This document shows, piece by piece, positions 44,426-52,822 of a stretch of DNA of 58,650 nt. Below the pieces are notes generated by a model. It was given only the letters and a program-made list of their open reading frames with translations, was not told where the DNA came from and did not search any database. How positions within the stretch are numbered: the first letter of the stretch is position 1; each line of letters opens with the position of its first letter. The stretch is from Streptomyces sp. NRRL F-6492 (GTDB taxonomy: Bacteria > Actinomycetota > Actinomycetes > Streptomycetales > Streptomycetaceae), in contig NZ_LGEG01000224.1 of assembly GCF_001280125.1 (NCBI RefSeq), forward strand, positions 1 to 58,650. Reading direction: 5' to 3'. A program made the translations under genes and the position numbers.

Positions 44426-44947
44426 TCAGCGCGCGGCGGACCGGCGCAGCAGCGGGGCGATCCGGTAGCCGACCAACTGGCGCATGACGAGTGCCGTACT
44501 GGTGCGCTCCACTCCGGGGATGTCGAGGATCCGGCTCGCCACGCGGTACAGGTCCTCGGCGTCGGTCGCGACCACGTGGACCAGCAGATCGGTGTCCCCG
44601 GTCAGCCCGTGCACTTGGAGGACCTCGGGAATCGCCGCGAGTTCGTGCCCGACCTCGTCCAGCCTGCGCTGCGCGACCCGGGTCGTCACGAACGCGGTCA
44701 GCGGATAGCCGAGGGCCGCCGGGTCGACGCGCCGCTCGAAGGAGTCCACGGCACCCGTGCGGTCCAGCGACGCCAGACGCGCCTGGACGGTGTTGCGGCT
44801 CAACCCGCTCGCCTCGGCCAGCGCCACCGTGGTGGCCCGGGGATGAGCCGTCAGCGCCAGGAGGAGGCGCGCGTCGGTGGGGTCGATCCGCTCGGAGCTG
44901 GGCACGGTGCGCACCTTCCGGGGCTGGGAAGAGGGGTGATTGGGCAT
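44426..44947 (-). CDS. Lrp/AsnC family transcriptional regulator
   Basis: This 173-aa regulator starts at ATG 44947; the frame continues upstream without start signals. An N-terminal helix-turn-helix (about 22-70) reads DPTDARLLLALTAHPRATTV, then ALAEASGLSRNTVQARLASL. The RAM ligand-binding domain follows (about 85-160), with VTTRVAQRRLDEVGHELAAI, VLQVHGLTGDTDLLVHVVAT and VERTSTALVMRQLV. Such proteins sense amino acids or other small metabolites and wrap DNA as octamers. It is divergent from the AceE-like gene (start 45176) with a 228-bp gap and is the obvious candidate regulator of it. Confidence 0.9.
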   Translation of the reverse strand: MPNHPSSQPRKVRTVPSSERIDPTDARLLLALTAHPRATTVALAEASGLSRNTVQARLASLDRTGAVDSFERRVDPAALGYPLTAFVTTRVAQRRLDEVGHELAAIPEVLQVHGLTGDTDLLVHVVATDAEDLYRVASRILDIPGVERTSTALVMRQLVGYRIAPLLRRSAAR

Positions 44948-45175
44948 TCTGCTCAATTTCCTTGCGAGTTCTTGTACGCCATCCTGACCTGGTGGTTTCC
45001 TCGACGCAACGATCCCGCCCCCGGCACCGCGCCGCCGACCGTGTCCGGTCGTGAGCCGGCCCGACGTGCCCCGGAGCACATCCGGCGCGCCCTCCGCGCC
45101 GCCGTGATACGTCCCAAGTCACAGCCGGCCGCACGTCTGCGCGCCGGATGTGCCGATCGAGGAGACCGTTTCGCC

Positions 45176-47503
45176 ATGACCACCGCACCAGCAGCCCCCC
45201 GGCGGCCCGCGGCCGACGACCTCGACGTGCTGCACGAGATCCAGGACCGCGTGCTGTGGCTGTCCAGCGCGATCGTGCACCACGCCAACCGCGTGCGCCC
45301 CAACCCGTCGGGACTCAAGGTCGGCGGCCACCAGGCGTCCTGCGCCTCGATGGTGTCCATCATGACGGCCCTGTGGTTCCGTCATCTGCGTCCCGAGGAC
45401 AGGGTCTCGGTCAAGCCGCACGCCTCGCCGGTCCTGCACGCCGTCAACCACCTGCTCGGCGAGCTGGACACCCCCCACCTGTCCACCCTGCGCGCCTTCG
45501 GCGGCCTCCAGAGCTACCCGAGCCGCTCCAAGGACCCCGATCCGGTCGACTACTCCACCGGGTCGGTGGGCATCGGCGCCACGGCGACGATCTGGGGCGC
45601 CCTGGCCCGTCGTTACACGGACGGGAGCGCCGACGGCGGCTTCACCGGCCGGCAGTACGCGCTGGTGGGAGACGCGGAGCTGGACGAGGGCGCGGTGTGG
45701 GAGGCGGTCCTCGACCCGCAGGTCGCCGAACTCGGCGAACTGGTCTGGATCGTCGACCTGAACCGGCAGTCCCTCGACCGCGTCGTGCCGAACATCGCCG
45801 CCGGCCGCCTGCACGGCATGTTCGCCGCGGCGGGATGGCAGGTGCTCACCCTCAAGTACGGCACGCTCCTCGAGGAGCTGTTCGCGCGCCCCGGGGGGCA
45901 CGCACTGCGGGCCCGCATCGACGACATGCCCAATCCCGAGTACCAGCGGCTGCTGCGCTGTCCGGTCGACGAGTTGCGCGATCGGCTGCCCGGCTCCGGT
46001 CCCGAAGCTCCGGCGATCGTCCGACTGCTCGCGGAGGTCGACGACGCCACCCTCATGGAGTCGGTCCGCAACCTGGGCGGCCACGACCTGTCCGCCCTCG
46101 ACGCCGCGCTGTCCGAGGTGGACGACCACCGGCCCACGGTGATCTTCGCGTACACCGTCAAGGGGCACGGCCTGCCCACGCAGGGCCACCCGCAGAACCA
46201 CTCCTCGCTGCTGACGGAGGATCAGATGCGGCAGCTGGCGGACGAGGTGGGCGCCGACGCCGACCATCCGTGGGAGGGCTTCGCCCCGGACTCGGCGGCG
46301 GCCCGCCTCTGCGCGCGGATTGGGGCGCGGCTGCGCCGGGACGCCGTCGCCGGGACGGCGCCCCCCGCGGTCCCCGTGGACATCGGCCGCACCCCGACGG
46401 GCGTCGCCACCACCCAGGCGGCCCTCGGCCGCACGCTGCTCGACCTGACCCGCAGCGCTCCCGAGGCGGCCCGCCGGGTGGTCACGGTCAGCCCCGACGT
46501 CAGCTCGTCGACCAACCTGGGCGGCTGGGTCAACAAGGTCGGCGTCTGGTCGCCCGTCGAGCGCGTGAACTGGTTCGCCGACGACGCGGAGACCATCCTG
46601 CACTGGCGGGAGCGCCCGACCGGCCAGCACATCGAACTGGGCATCGCCGAGACCAACCTCGTCGGCCTGCTCGGCGAGCTGGGCGCGACCTGGAGCCGGT
46701 GGGGGAAGCCGCTGCTGCCCATCGGCGTGGTGTACGACCCCTTCGTCAACCGAGCCCTGGAACCCTGGTCCTTCGGCATGTACGCCGGCGGGCAGTCGAT
46801 CCTGGTGGGCACTCCCTCCGGCGTCACCCTGGCGCCCGAGGGCGGCGCGCACCAGTCCGTCACCACGCCGTCCCTCGGCATCGAGCAGCCCGGCTGCACG
46901 ACCTGGGAGCCCGCCTTCGCCCTCGACACCGAGTGGACGCTGCTTGCCGCCCTGGCCCGCCTCGGCAGGCCCGACGGAGGCTCGGCCTACCTGCGGCTGT
47001 CCACCCGCCCCGTCGACCAGACCCTGGCCCGGGTCCCGACCGACCCGGCGGCCCGGGAACGCCGTCGCCGCCAGGTCGTGGCCGGTGCCTACCCGCTGCG
47101 CCGTCAGGACGGCGCCGAGGTCACCATCGCCGCCATGGGCGCCATGGTCACCGAGGCCCTGGCCGCCGCGGACCGCCTCCAGAACCTCGGCGTCCCGGCC
47201 GACGTGATCTGCGTGACCAGCCCCGGCCTGCTCTACAAGGCCCTGGACGCCCGCGCCGGCAACGACGACGCGCCCGACTGGATCCTGGACCAGGTCTTCC
47301 CCGCGGAGCGGGCCACGCCGCTGGTCACCGTCCTGGACGGGCACCCGCACACGCTGGCCTTCCTGTCCAACATCCACCGGGTGCCGATCCGCAGACTGGG
47401 CGTCACCCGCTTCGGCCAGTCCGGCTCCCTGGACGAGGTCTACCGCTACCACCGCATCGACACCGACAGCATCGTCGGCGCCGCACTCGACCTCACCGAG
47501 TGA
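45176..47503 (+). CDS. AceE-like thiamine-diphosphate-dependent 2-oxoacid dehydrogenase E1 / transketolase-like enzyme
   Basis: This 775-aa protein starts at ATG 45176, preceded by GAGGAGACC. The sequence follows homodimeric pyruvate dehydrogenase E1: LKVGGHQASCASMVSIMTAL (about 48-67), KPHASPVLHAVNHLLGEL, then the ThDP motif VGDAELDEGAVWEAV (about 162-176) ending in IVDLNRQSLD. The C-terminal part keeps ELGIAETNLVGLLGELGAT (about 485) and VTPEGGAHQS-type segments (TLAPEGGAHQSVTTPSLGIE). It is shorter than typical AceE (about 890 aa). No E2 or lipoyl domain gene is adjacent. It probably decarboxylates pyruvate or another 2-oxoacid made by the cluster, or acts as a stand-alone ligase/transketolase. 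The superfamily is sure; the reaction is not. Confidence 0.83.
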   Translation: MTTAPAAPRRPAADDLDVLHEIQDRVLWLSSAIVHHANRVRPNPSGLKVGGHQASCASMVSIMTALWFRHLRPEDRVSVKPHASPVLHAVNHLLGELDTPHLSTLRAFGGLQSYPSRSKDPDPVDYSTGSVGIGATATIWGALARRYTDGSADGGFTGRQYALVGDAELDEGAVWEAVLDPQVAELGELVWIVDLNRQSLDRVVPNIAAGRLHGMFAAAGWQVLTLKYGTLLEELFARPGGHALRARIDDMPNPEYQRLLRCPVDELRDRLPGSGPEAPAIVRLLAEVDDATLMESVRNLGGHDLSALDAALSEVDDHRPTVIFAYTVKGHGLPTQGHPQNHSSLLTEDQMRQLADEVGADADHPWEGFAPDSAAARLCARIGARLRRDAVAGTAPPAVPVDIGRTPTGVATTQAALGRTLLDLTRSAPEAARRVVTVSPDVSSSTNLGGWVNKVGVWSPVERVNWFADDAETILHWRERPTGQHIELGIAETNLVGLLGELGATWSRWGKPLLPIGVVYDPFVNRALEPWSFGMYAGGQSILVGTPSGVTLAPEGGAHQSVTTPSLGIEQPGCTTWEPAFALDTEWTLLAALARLGRPDGGSAYLRLSTRPVDQTLARVPTDPAARERRRRQVVAGAYPLRRQDGAEVTIAAMGAMVTEALAAADRLQNLGVPADVICVTSPGLLYKALDARAGNDDAPDWILDQVFPAERATPLVTVLDGHPHTLAFLSNIHRVPIRRLGVTRFGQSGSLDEVYRYHRIDTDSIVGAALDLTE

Positions 47504-47509
47504 GGCGAA

Positions 47510-47561
47510 GTGCCGTGCGGGGGTGGGCGTCGAAGCTTCGACGCCCACCCCCGCACGGCAC
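47510..47561. terminator. Perfect 26-bp palindrome, bidirectional terminator
   Basis: The arms are GTGCCGTGCGGGGGTGGGCG + TCGAAG and their exact complement, with no loop bases beyond the palindrome centre (47535/47536). It sits 6 bp after the AceE-like stop and 4 bp before the substrate-binding gene's stop, between convergent genes. Confidence 0.85.
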
Positions 47562-47565
47562 GCGG

Positions 47566-48567
47566 TCAGTTCTCCGGAGGAGTCCACACGAGGTCCTCGG
47601 CCTCGGGCAAGGAGCCGTGGACCTGCCCCGACGACGCCATGGCCTCGATCCAGGGTGCCAGTGCCTCCGGCGTGACGGACGTGTCCCAGTCGGGCAGCGA
47701 AGCCGCCGCCCCTCGGCGCGGCACCTCCAGCGCGGACGACAAGAAGGTCCGTACGTCCTTCTCGTGGGACGACGCCCAGCGGTCGGCGGAGTTCAGAGCC
47801 GCGACGAACGAGGAGATCGTCCGTGGATTCCTCTCCGCCCACGTGCGCTTCGCGATCCACACGCCGGCGACCACGGGGGAGTCGATCGACAGGAACGGGT
47901 CCCCGAGTGGACGGTGCCCGGCGGCCTCGACCGCGCCCATGTACGGCTGGACGGTCGCGACGGCGTCGACCCCGCCGGAGCCGAGTTCGCCGAGCATGCT
48001 GGAGAAGGGCATCTGGACGAAACGCACGTCATCGGTGTCCACTCCCGCCCTCTTCAGGGACGTCAGCACCGCCAGGAACAGCGCGCCCGACAGGGAGGGC
48101 ACCGCCACCCGCTTCCCCCGCAGATCGGTCGCGGAGCCGACCGCGCCCGACTCGGCGGCGTACATCTGGCCCTGCTGGTTATCGTCGCGGTCGGTGTAGG
48201 AGCCGGCGATCACGGTGATGTCGTGCCCCTGCCAGGCGGAGGCGATGACGTCGGCGGGCGTGCCCCAGGCGATGTCGTACTCCCAGCCGAGAGAGGCGGC
48301 GAAGGACGCGATGCGCGTGCTCGGGTGCGAGGAGATCTCCACGTCGAGGCCCTGATCGGCGAAGTCGCCGTTCCTCTCGGCCAGGAGGGGCAGGCTCGGC
48401 GGTGCCGCGTCGACGAGCGCCACGCGCACGGTGCCGTCCTCGGCCTCCCCGCCCCCGGTCGACGCCGAACAGCCCGCGACGGTGGCCGTCGTCAGCGTGA
48501 GGACGGTGAGCAGGGCGGTGACACCTCTCGGCCGGTGCGCGGGACGGGTCGGAGCTGGGAAAGTCAT
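47566..48567 (-). CDS. ABC transporter substrate-binding lipoprotein (SsuA/NrtA/TauA-type)
   Basis: This 333-aa lipoprotein starts at ATG 48567, with GAGGAAC upstream. The signal peptide (core ALLTVLTLTTATVA) ends in a lipobox VAGC. The mature part is a type II periplasmic-binding fold of the nitrate/sulfonate/taurine group: VRVALVDAAPPSLPLLAERN, FADQGLDVEI, WGTPADVIASAW, DLRGKRVAVPSLSGALFLAV, GVDAVATVQPYMGAVEAAG and WIAKRTWAERNP. These bind small acids or amines. No permease or ATPase gene is adjacent, so it is an orphan binding protein, perhaps using a transporter elsewhere. It lies 168 bp downstream of the Tat amidohydrolase gene in the unit headed by site B. Confidence 0.87.
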   Translation of the reverse strand: MTFPAPTRPAHRPRGVTALLTVLTLTTATVAGCSASTGGGEAEDGTVRVALVDAAPPSLPLLAERNGDFADQGLDVEISSHPSTRIASFAASLGWEYDIAWGTPADVIASAWQGHDITVIAGSYTDRDDNQQGQMYAAESGAVGSATDLRGKRVAVPSLSGALFLAVLTSLKRAGVDTDDVRFVQMPFSSMLGELGSGGVDAVATVQPYMGAVEAAGHRPLGDPFLSIDSPVVAGVWIAKRTWAERNPRTISSFVAALNSADRWASSHEKDVRTFLSSALEVPRRGAAASLPDWDTSVTPEALAPWIEAMASSGQVHGSLPEAEDLVWTPPEN

Positions 48568-48735
48568 GGCGCCGTTCCTCGGCTGGATGTACGGGAAGCG
48601 CCCGAAAGCGCTCGTCGGCCTTTGCCGTGCTCCACGGCAACGGCGTACCGGGTCCGGGGCGCACCGCGTCGTGCCGGACCCCGGCATCGTCTCCCGGCCG
48701 GGAGGCGATGCCGGTCGCGGTGGCGGGCAAGCGGG

Positions 48736-49920
48736 TCAGGCGGTGGCGGGGACGTACTCCGCGCCACCGACCCAGACGCGCCGGACGGCGCGGGTCGCGG
48801 TGATGTCGGCGAGCGGGTCGCCGTCGATCAGGACGAGGTCGGCGCGGTTCCCGACGCGGACGGCGCCGCGGTCACGCAGGCCGAACGCCTGGGCGGGCAG
48901 GCTCGTCGCGGCCCGCAGGGCCTCCCGCCCGGTGAGCCCCGCGCGGACCAGGAGCTCCAGCTCGTGGTGCAGGCTGGTGCCGTACGGCGGTTGCACCGGG
49001 ATCCCCGGAGTGAGGTTCGCGTCCGTGCCCGCCAGGATCCGCGCTCCCGCGCGACGCAGCGCGGCGACGCTGCCCTCGGCGGCCGCGTAGTCCATGCCGG
49101 GTATCCCGAGCTTCCCGAAGCCCTCCATCATGGTCAGGGTGGGCACCGCGAAGGTGCCGGACGAGGCGTACCGCGCGGCCACCGACGCCGGCAGGGCGCT
49201 GTCCATCGGCACGTGGTGGATCATGTCGACGTTCGCGTCCAGCGCCCTGACCACCATGGCCGTGGTGGTCGCGTGGGCCATGACGAGCCTGCCGGCGGAG
49301 TGCGCGGACGTCGTCACCGCCTTGACGGTCTCCGGCGAGAGCCCCGGCTCATCGATGATGATCTTGATGTAGTCCGAGCCTTCGGCGATCCGGGAGCGGA
49401 CGAACCGGGCGGCCTGTTCGGGGCCGGTCAGTACCGCGTCCGCGGGGAAGGTCGGGATCCGGCTCTGCGGGCTTCCGGGCGCCACCGCCGGCGCGCCCGC
49501 GCTGCGGATGTCGGTCAGGCCGGGCAGTCCGCGCAGCGAATCGACGAGCGAGGGCGGGAAGGAGGCCATGTCGAGGCCGGTGGTCACACCGGAACCGGCC
49601 AGCGCGTGCAGGGTGTTGACGTCCCGCAGGTGAAGGTGGGCGTCGGTCAGTCCCGGAAGCAGCACCGCGCCCCCGCAGTCGATCCGACGCGCGCCGAGGG
49701 AGCTGATGCCGATCCGTCCGTTGTCGATGACCACGGTGCGCGGGGAGGTCACCTGGTCGCCGTCGAAGATCCTGACGTTCGTCAGCGCGACCTTGTCGAG
49801 CGGGACGGCGTGCGCGTGTGCGGAGGCGGGCGCGGCCAGTGCCGACACCCCCGCGACGGCGATGCCGGCCGCCGCGGCCGTCTTGATGAAGTCACGCCGG
49901 TTCGTGTGATCGATGCACAT
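48736..49920 (-). CDS. Tat-exported amidohydrolase (imidazolonepropionase/prolidase-like metal-dependent hydrolase)
   Basis: This 394-aa protein starts at ATG 49920, preceded by AAGGAC. It carries a twin-arginine signal (TNRRDFIKTAAAAGIAVAG). The mature TIM-barrel amidohydrolase has its metal site in order: HxH in LTDAHLHLRDV (about 99), Lys in DYIKIIIDEPG (about 200), His in VMAHATT (about 229), His in DMIHHVP (about 250) and Asp in ILAGTDANLTPG (about 315). The C-terminus has the usual VGNRADLVLIDGDPLADI. Such enzymes hydrolyse amides, lactones, dipeptides or imides, here outside the membrane. It heads a minus-strand unit under shared site B. Its cytoplasmic-pathway neighbours suggest that it pre-processes the growth substrate before import. 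Substrate unknown. Confidence 0.87.
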   Translation of the reverse strand: MCIDHTNRRDFIKTAAAAGIAVAGVSALAAPASAHAHAVPLDKVALTNVRIFDGDQVTSPRTVVIDNGRIGISSLGARRIDCGGAVLLPGLTDAHLHLRDVNTLHALAGSGVTTGLDMASFPPSLVDSLRGLPGLTDIRSAGAPAVAPGSPQSRIPTFPADAVLTGPEQAARFVRSRIAEGSDYIKIIIDEPGLSPETVKAVTTSAHSAGRLVMAHATTTAMVVRALDANVDMIHHVPMDSALPASVAARYASSGTFAVPTLTMMEGFGKLGIPGMDYAAAEGSVAALRRAGARILAGTDANLTPGIPVQPPYGTSLHHELELLVRAGLTGREALRAATSLPAQAFGLRDRGAVRVGNRADLVLIDGDPLADITATRAVRRVWVGGAEYVPATA

Positions 49921-50596
49921 CGTTGTGTCCTTCTGCCGGGCGGGTGAGGAAAGTGCGGCGTTCGTGCCCCGGCCTCCGTGGAGGACCGAGGGCGGCCTGC
50001 CGTCGGCGCGGTGTTCCGAGGAGGCGCGACCGCCGCCGTGGCGCCCCGAGTGCTGCGGACGCGGGCGGACAGTCCGGGTGGCGGCGCCGAGGGGCGTGCC
50101 GGGCGGTACGGGGCCGGAGAGGGCCGGTACCGGGAAGACGGACCGACCGTAGCCGCTATATGTGATAACAACAACCCTCCGGCGCCGAATCGGGATCCCG
50201 GCCACCGCCGTCGGACCGCGGATTCGAGCCCGGTCTCCCACGGGCATTGACACACGCCCGTGGCGGGCTCCAGCATCACACCCGGTTCCCCGCGGCGTGA
50301 CCGAGACGGGACGGCTCCTCGCCGCTCCCGTATCCGTGCCGCGGCACGTCCGTGACGTCCGGCGACGCGACGTCCCGCGTGCCGCACGGTCCCGGCCTCA
50401 CCGGGCGGTCCTTCCGAGCGGCCCCCCGCGGCACCTCCTGCCCACGGCGGGAACGCACGGTCGCCGACGGACGCTCCCCTCCCGGTCCCCCGGCGCCGAC
50501 GGACAGCCCCCCGCGATCACCCCGATCCTCCGCCACGCCCTCATCGGCGTCGCCGTGGCCCTCCCACTCGCGCAGTCCCTCCTGAGGAGTACGGAC
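49921..50596. other. Divergent control region with site B; no gene
   Basis: The gap separates the minus-strand amidohydrolase and the plus-strand MFS transporter. It contains the shared promoter-operator element (50146-50174) and an 8-bp hairpin (CCACGGGC/GCCCGTGG, 50238-50263). Long frames through it lack start signals or family features. Confidence 0.5.
50146..50174 (-). promoter_or_regulatory. Shared promoter-operator element, site B (upstream of Tat amidohydrolase)
   Basis: The plus strand shows CTATATGTGATAACAACAA at 50156-50174. On the minus strand the -35 is TTGTTG (50169-50174) and, after 17 bp, the -10 is TACGGT (50146-50151). The spacer is the same TTATCACATATAGCG block as in sites A and C. 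It lies about 230 bp upstream of the amidohydrolase start and 420 bp from the divergent MFS start. Confidence 0.65.
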
Positions 50597-51898
50597 ATGA
50601 ACCCCACCCCCGGCAAGTCCCCGACCGGGCCCCGTCCCGGCCCCGCGGTGGCCCTCGGGCTCGTCATCCTGTGCATCGAGGGGTACGACCTGTTCATCCT
50701 GGGCGCGGTCGGCCCCTCCCTGCTGTCCCACCCCGACTGGGACGCCACCAAGTCGACACTGGGCCTGCTGGGCAGCCTCACGGCGCTCGGCATGCCGCTC
50801 GGCTCCGTCGCCGCCGGCTGGGCCGGTGACCTCCACGGCCGCCGCCTCCCCATGACGGTCAGCCTGGCCTGGCTCTCCGTGAGCATGCTGCTGAGCGCCG
50901 CGGCCGGCGACCTCGCCCTCTTCGGCGCGACCCGCTTCCTCACCGGCATGGGCATCGGCGCCCTGATCCCCCTCGTCACCGCGTACGTCAGCGAAGCTGC
51001 CGACCCCGCCCGGCACTCCCTCCAGGTGGGCACCGCCACGACGGGACTGGCCGTCGGCGGCATCGTCACCGGCGTCGTCAGCCGCGCCCTGCTGCCCGAG
51101 TGGGACTTCCGCACGCTCTTCCTCTTCGGAGCGGTCCCCCTGGTGCTGATTCCCGTGGTGTGGCGCCTGGTGCCCGCCGTGGTGCGGGACCGCCCGGCGC
51201 AGACCCTGCCGGAGGCCGCCGGGACGGAGACCGCCACGGCCGGGCCGGACGAGTCCGCCAACCGCCTGCGCCGGCTGCTCGCCCCGCGGTACCGCCGCTC
51301 CACGCTGCTGTTCTGGGCGGCCACGTTCACCGGACTCGTCATCGTCTACGGCGCCGGCACCTGGCTGCCCACGCTGATGGTCGACAACGGATACGACCTC
51401 GGCTCCTCGCTGGAGTTCTCCATCGCCTTCAACGCGGGCGCCGTCATCGGCACCCTCGGCGCCGCCCTGGTCGCCGACCGGGGGCTGCTGAAGGCCGCCA
51501 CGATCGCCGGCTTCCTCCTCGCCGCCGTCGCCATGATCGTCCTGAGCACGCCGCAGCCCCGGCCCCTGCTCCTCCTGGTCTCCGCCGTCGCCGGTTTCGG
51601 CGCCCTCGGAACCCAGGCGCTCGTCAACATCCACGTCGCCCACGCCCACCCGGCACGGCTGCGCGGCACCGCCCTGGGCTTCAGCCTCGGCGTCGGGCGC
51701 GTCGGCGCCATCGTCGGCCCCGGCTACCTGGCCGCCGTCACCGTGCTGATCGGCTCGCCCAAGGCCGGCTTCTACGCCTTCGTGGTCCCGGCGGTCCTGG
51801 GCGCGGTCCTGATCGGCCTGCTGCGGCCGGGCCGGAGTGCGCCCGCCCCCGCACCGGCCGACGGCCCCTCCGAGACGGAGACGCCCCTTGCCCGGTGA
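50597..51898 (+). CDS. MFS transporter, aromatic acid:H+ symporter (AAHS) type
   Basis: This 433-aa protein starts at ATG 50597, with GAGGAG 10 nt upstream. It has about 12 membrane segments. The MFS A-motif is present (GSVAAGWAGDLHGRRLPMTV, with GDxxGRR), and EGYDLFILGAVGPSLL near residue 28 matches the acidic D-rich first helix (GYD) of the AAHS/PcaK group. RFLTGMGIGALIPLVTAYVS and GALGTQALVNIHVAHAHPA fit the second half. Members import benzoate-type acids or related compounds by proton symport. It is the likely uptake gene of this catabolic cluster. A strong hairpin follows. Confidence 0.88.
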   Translation: MNPTPGKSPTGPRPGPAVALGLVILCIEGYDLFILGAVGPSLLSHPDWDATKSTLGLLGSLTALGMPLGSVAAGWAGDLHGRRLPMTVSLAWLSVSMLLSAAAGDLALFGATRFLTGMGIGALIPLVTAYVSEAADPARHSLQVGTATTGLAVGGIVTGVVSRALLPEWDFRTLFLFGAVPLVLIPVVWRLVPAVVRDRPAQTLPEAAGTETATAGPDESANRLRRLLAPRYRRSTLLFWAATFTGLVIVYGAGTWLPTLMVDNGYDLGSSLEFSIAFNAGAVIGTLGAALVADRGLLKAATIAGFLLAAVAMIVLSTPQPRPLLLLVSAVAGFGALGTQALVNIHVAHAHPARLRGTALGFSLGVGRVGAIVGPGYLAAVTVLIGSPKAGFYAFVVPAVLGAVLIGLLRPGRSAPAPAPADGPSETETPLAR

Positions 51899-51924
51899 CG
51901 CGGAGCCCGCCTTACGCAAGGAAA

Positions 51925-51975
51925 AGCCCCCGACGGCGTCCGCCCGGAGATCCGGGTCGGACGCCGTCGGGGGCT
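51925..51975. terminator. Terminator between MFS and GntR genes
   Basis: A long stem (AGCCCCCGACGGCGTCCG and its complement), with extra pairing CCGGA/TCCGG around the loop, lies between the convergent stops of the MFS gene (51898) and the GntR gene (51983). Confidence 0.8.
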
Positions 51976-51982
51976 GTCGTCC

Positions 51983-52657
51983 TCAGGACAGGGCCGAGAA
52001 GGCCATCCTCTCGTTGCGGGCGAGGTGCTTCTCGACGGCGGCGCCGACCGTGGCCGGGTCGCGGGTGCGGAACGCCTCCACGAGGTCCATGTGGGCCTTG
52101 CCCCGCCGCTCGTGCTCGCCGGGGTCGGGGTCGAGCCGGCCGAAGCCGATGCGGATGTAGCGCTCCGCAGCCCGCCACAGGGTGGTCAGGACCCGGATGT
52201 CCCAGACGGTGGCGGCAGGCGCCAGGAGGGCGAGGTGGAAGGCGTGGTGGTCGTCGTAGATGTCGGCCATGCCGTGCTCCCGGGCGCCGAAGTCGGCGGC
52301 GTGGGACTCCAGACGGTCCAGTTCCTCGTCCGTCAGCAGGGTGCACGAACGCCGGGCGATCTCCGGCTCCAGGGCGCGCCGCAGGCGGTAGATGCCGTGC
52401 AGGTCGTCGAGGTCGAGCGGGGCGACGACGGCGCTGCGGCCGGGCCGCATGATGACCAGACCCTCGCTCTCCAGGCTGCGCAGCGCCTCGCGGATGGGGA
52501 TGAAGCTGATGCCGAGCATCCCGGCCAGCTCGCGCAGCGAGTACTCCGTACCGGGGGCCAGGTGGCCGGCCAGGATCGCGCGCCGCAGTTCTTCGGTGGC
52601 CTGCTCCACCACGGACCGCGACGTGATGGGCTGGACCGCCCCCCGGGGTGTCGCCAC
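51983..52657 (-). CDS. GntR family regulator, FCD domain
   Basis: This 224-aa regulator starts at GTG 52657, with GAGGAAC upstream. The winged helix (about 15-75) reads RSVVEQATEELRRAILAGHL and ELAGMLGISFIPIREALRSL, a classic GntR helix-turn-helix. The FCD domain (about 85-210) has RRALEPEIARRSC, the metal-site His in DDHHAFHLAL, and HMDLVEAFRTRDPATVGAAV with HLARN. Its promoter region contains a GGTGGACACC palindrome that could be an autoregulatory site. It lies between the MFS gene and the two operons under sites B and C, and is the first candidate to bind the TTATCACATATAGC operators. This is inference. Confidence 0.9.
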   Translation of the reverse strand: MATPRGAVQPITSRSVVEQATEELRRAILAGHLAPGTEYSLRELAGMLGISFIPIREALRSLESEGLVIMRPGRSAVVAPLDLDDLHGIYRLRRALEPEIARRSCTLLTDEELDRLESHAADFGAREHGMADIYDDHHAFHLALLAPAATVWDIRVLTTLWRAAERYIRIGFGRLDPDPGEHERRGKAHMDLVEAFRTRDPATVGAAVEKHLARNERMAFSALS

Positions 52658-52822
52658 GGTGTGTTCCTCGTTTCGGCCGTCCGGTGGTGGACACCAACTA
52701 TAACTACGCCCCTGTGGGTGGACGGCGTGCATGACAAGGGCTGCGCGGGGGCGCACCGCCGACGACGCCCCGCACCGCGGGGGCACGGCACGGGGCGCGG
52801 GGGAGACGCGGCGGCGGGGCGA

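Noticed and set aside
44163..45188. A 341-aa minus-strand frame overlapping the Lrp gene
   Set aside because: It is out of frame with the clear HTH and RAM domains of the Lrp/AsnC protein and has shadow-type composition.
45119..49947. Very long frames across the AceE-like, substrate-binding and amidohydrolase genes (913 aa minus, 1599 aa plus)
   Set aside because: They run through several well-supported genes on other frames and carry no family motifs.
50205..50265. A tRNA-like 3' end (GGATTCGAGCCCGG) suggesting a tRNA or att site
   Set aside because: Only a partial T-arm resemblance is seen, the acceptor and anticodon arms do not form, and there is no CCA-adjacent pairing.
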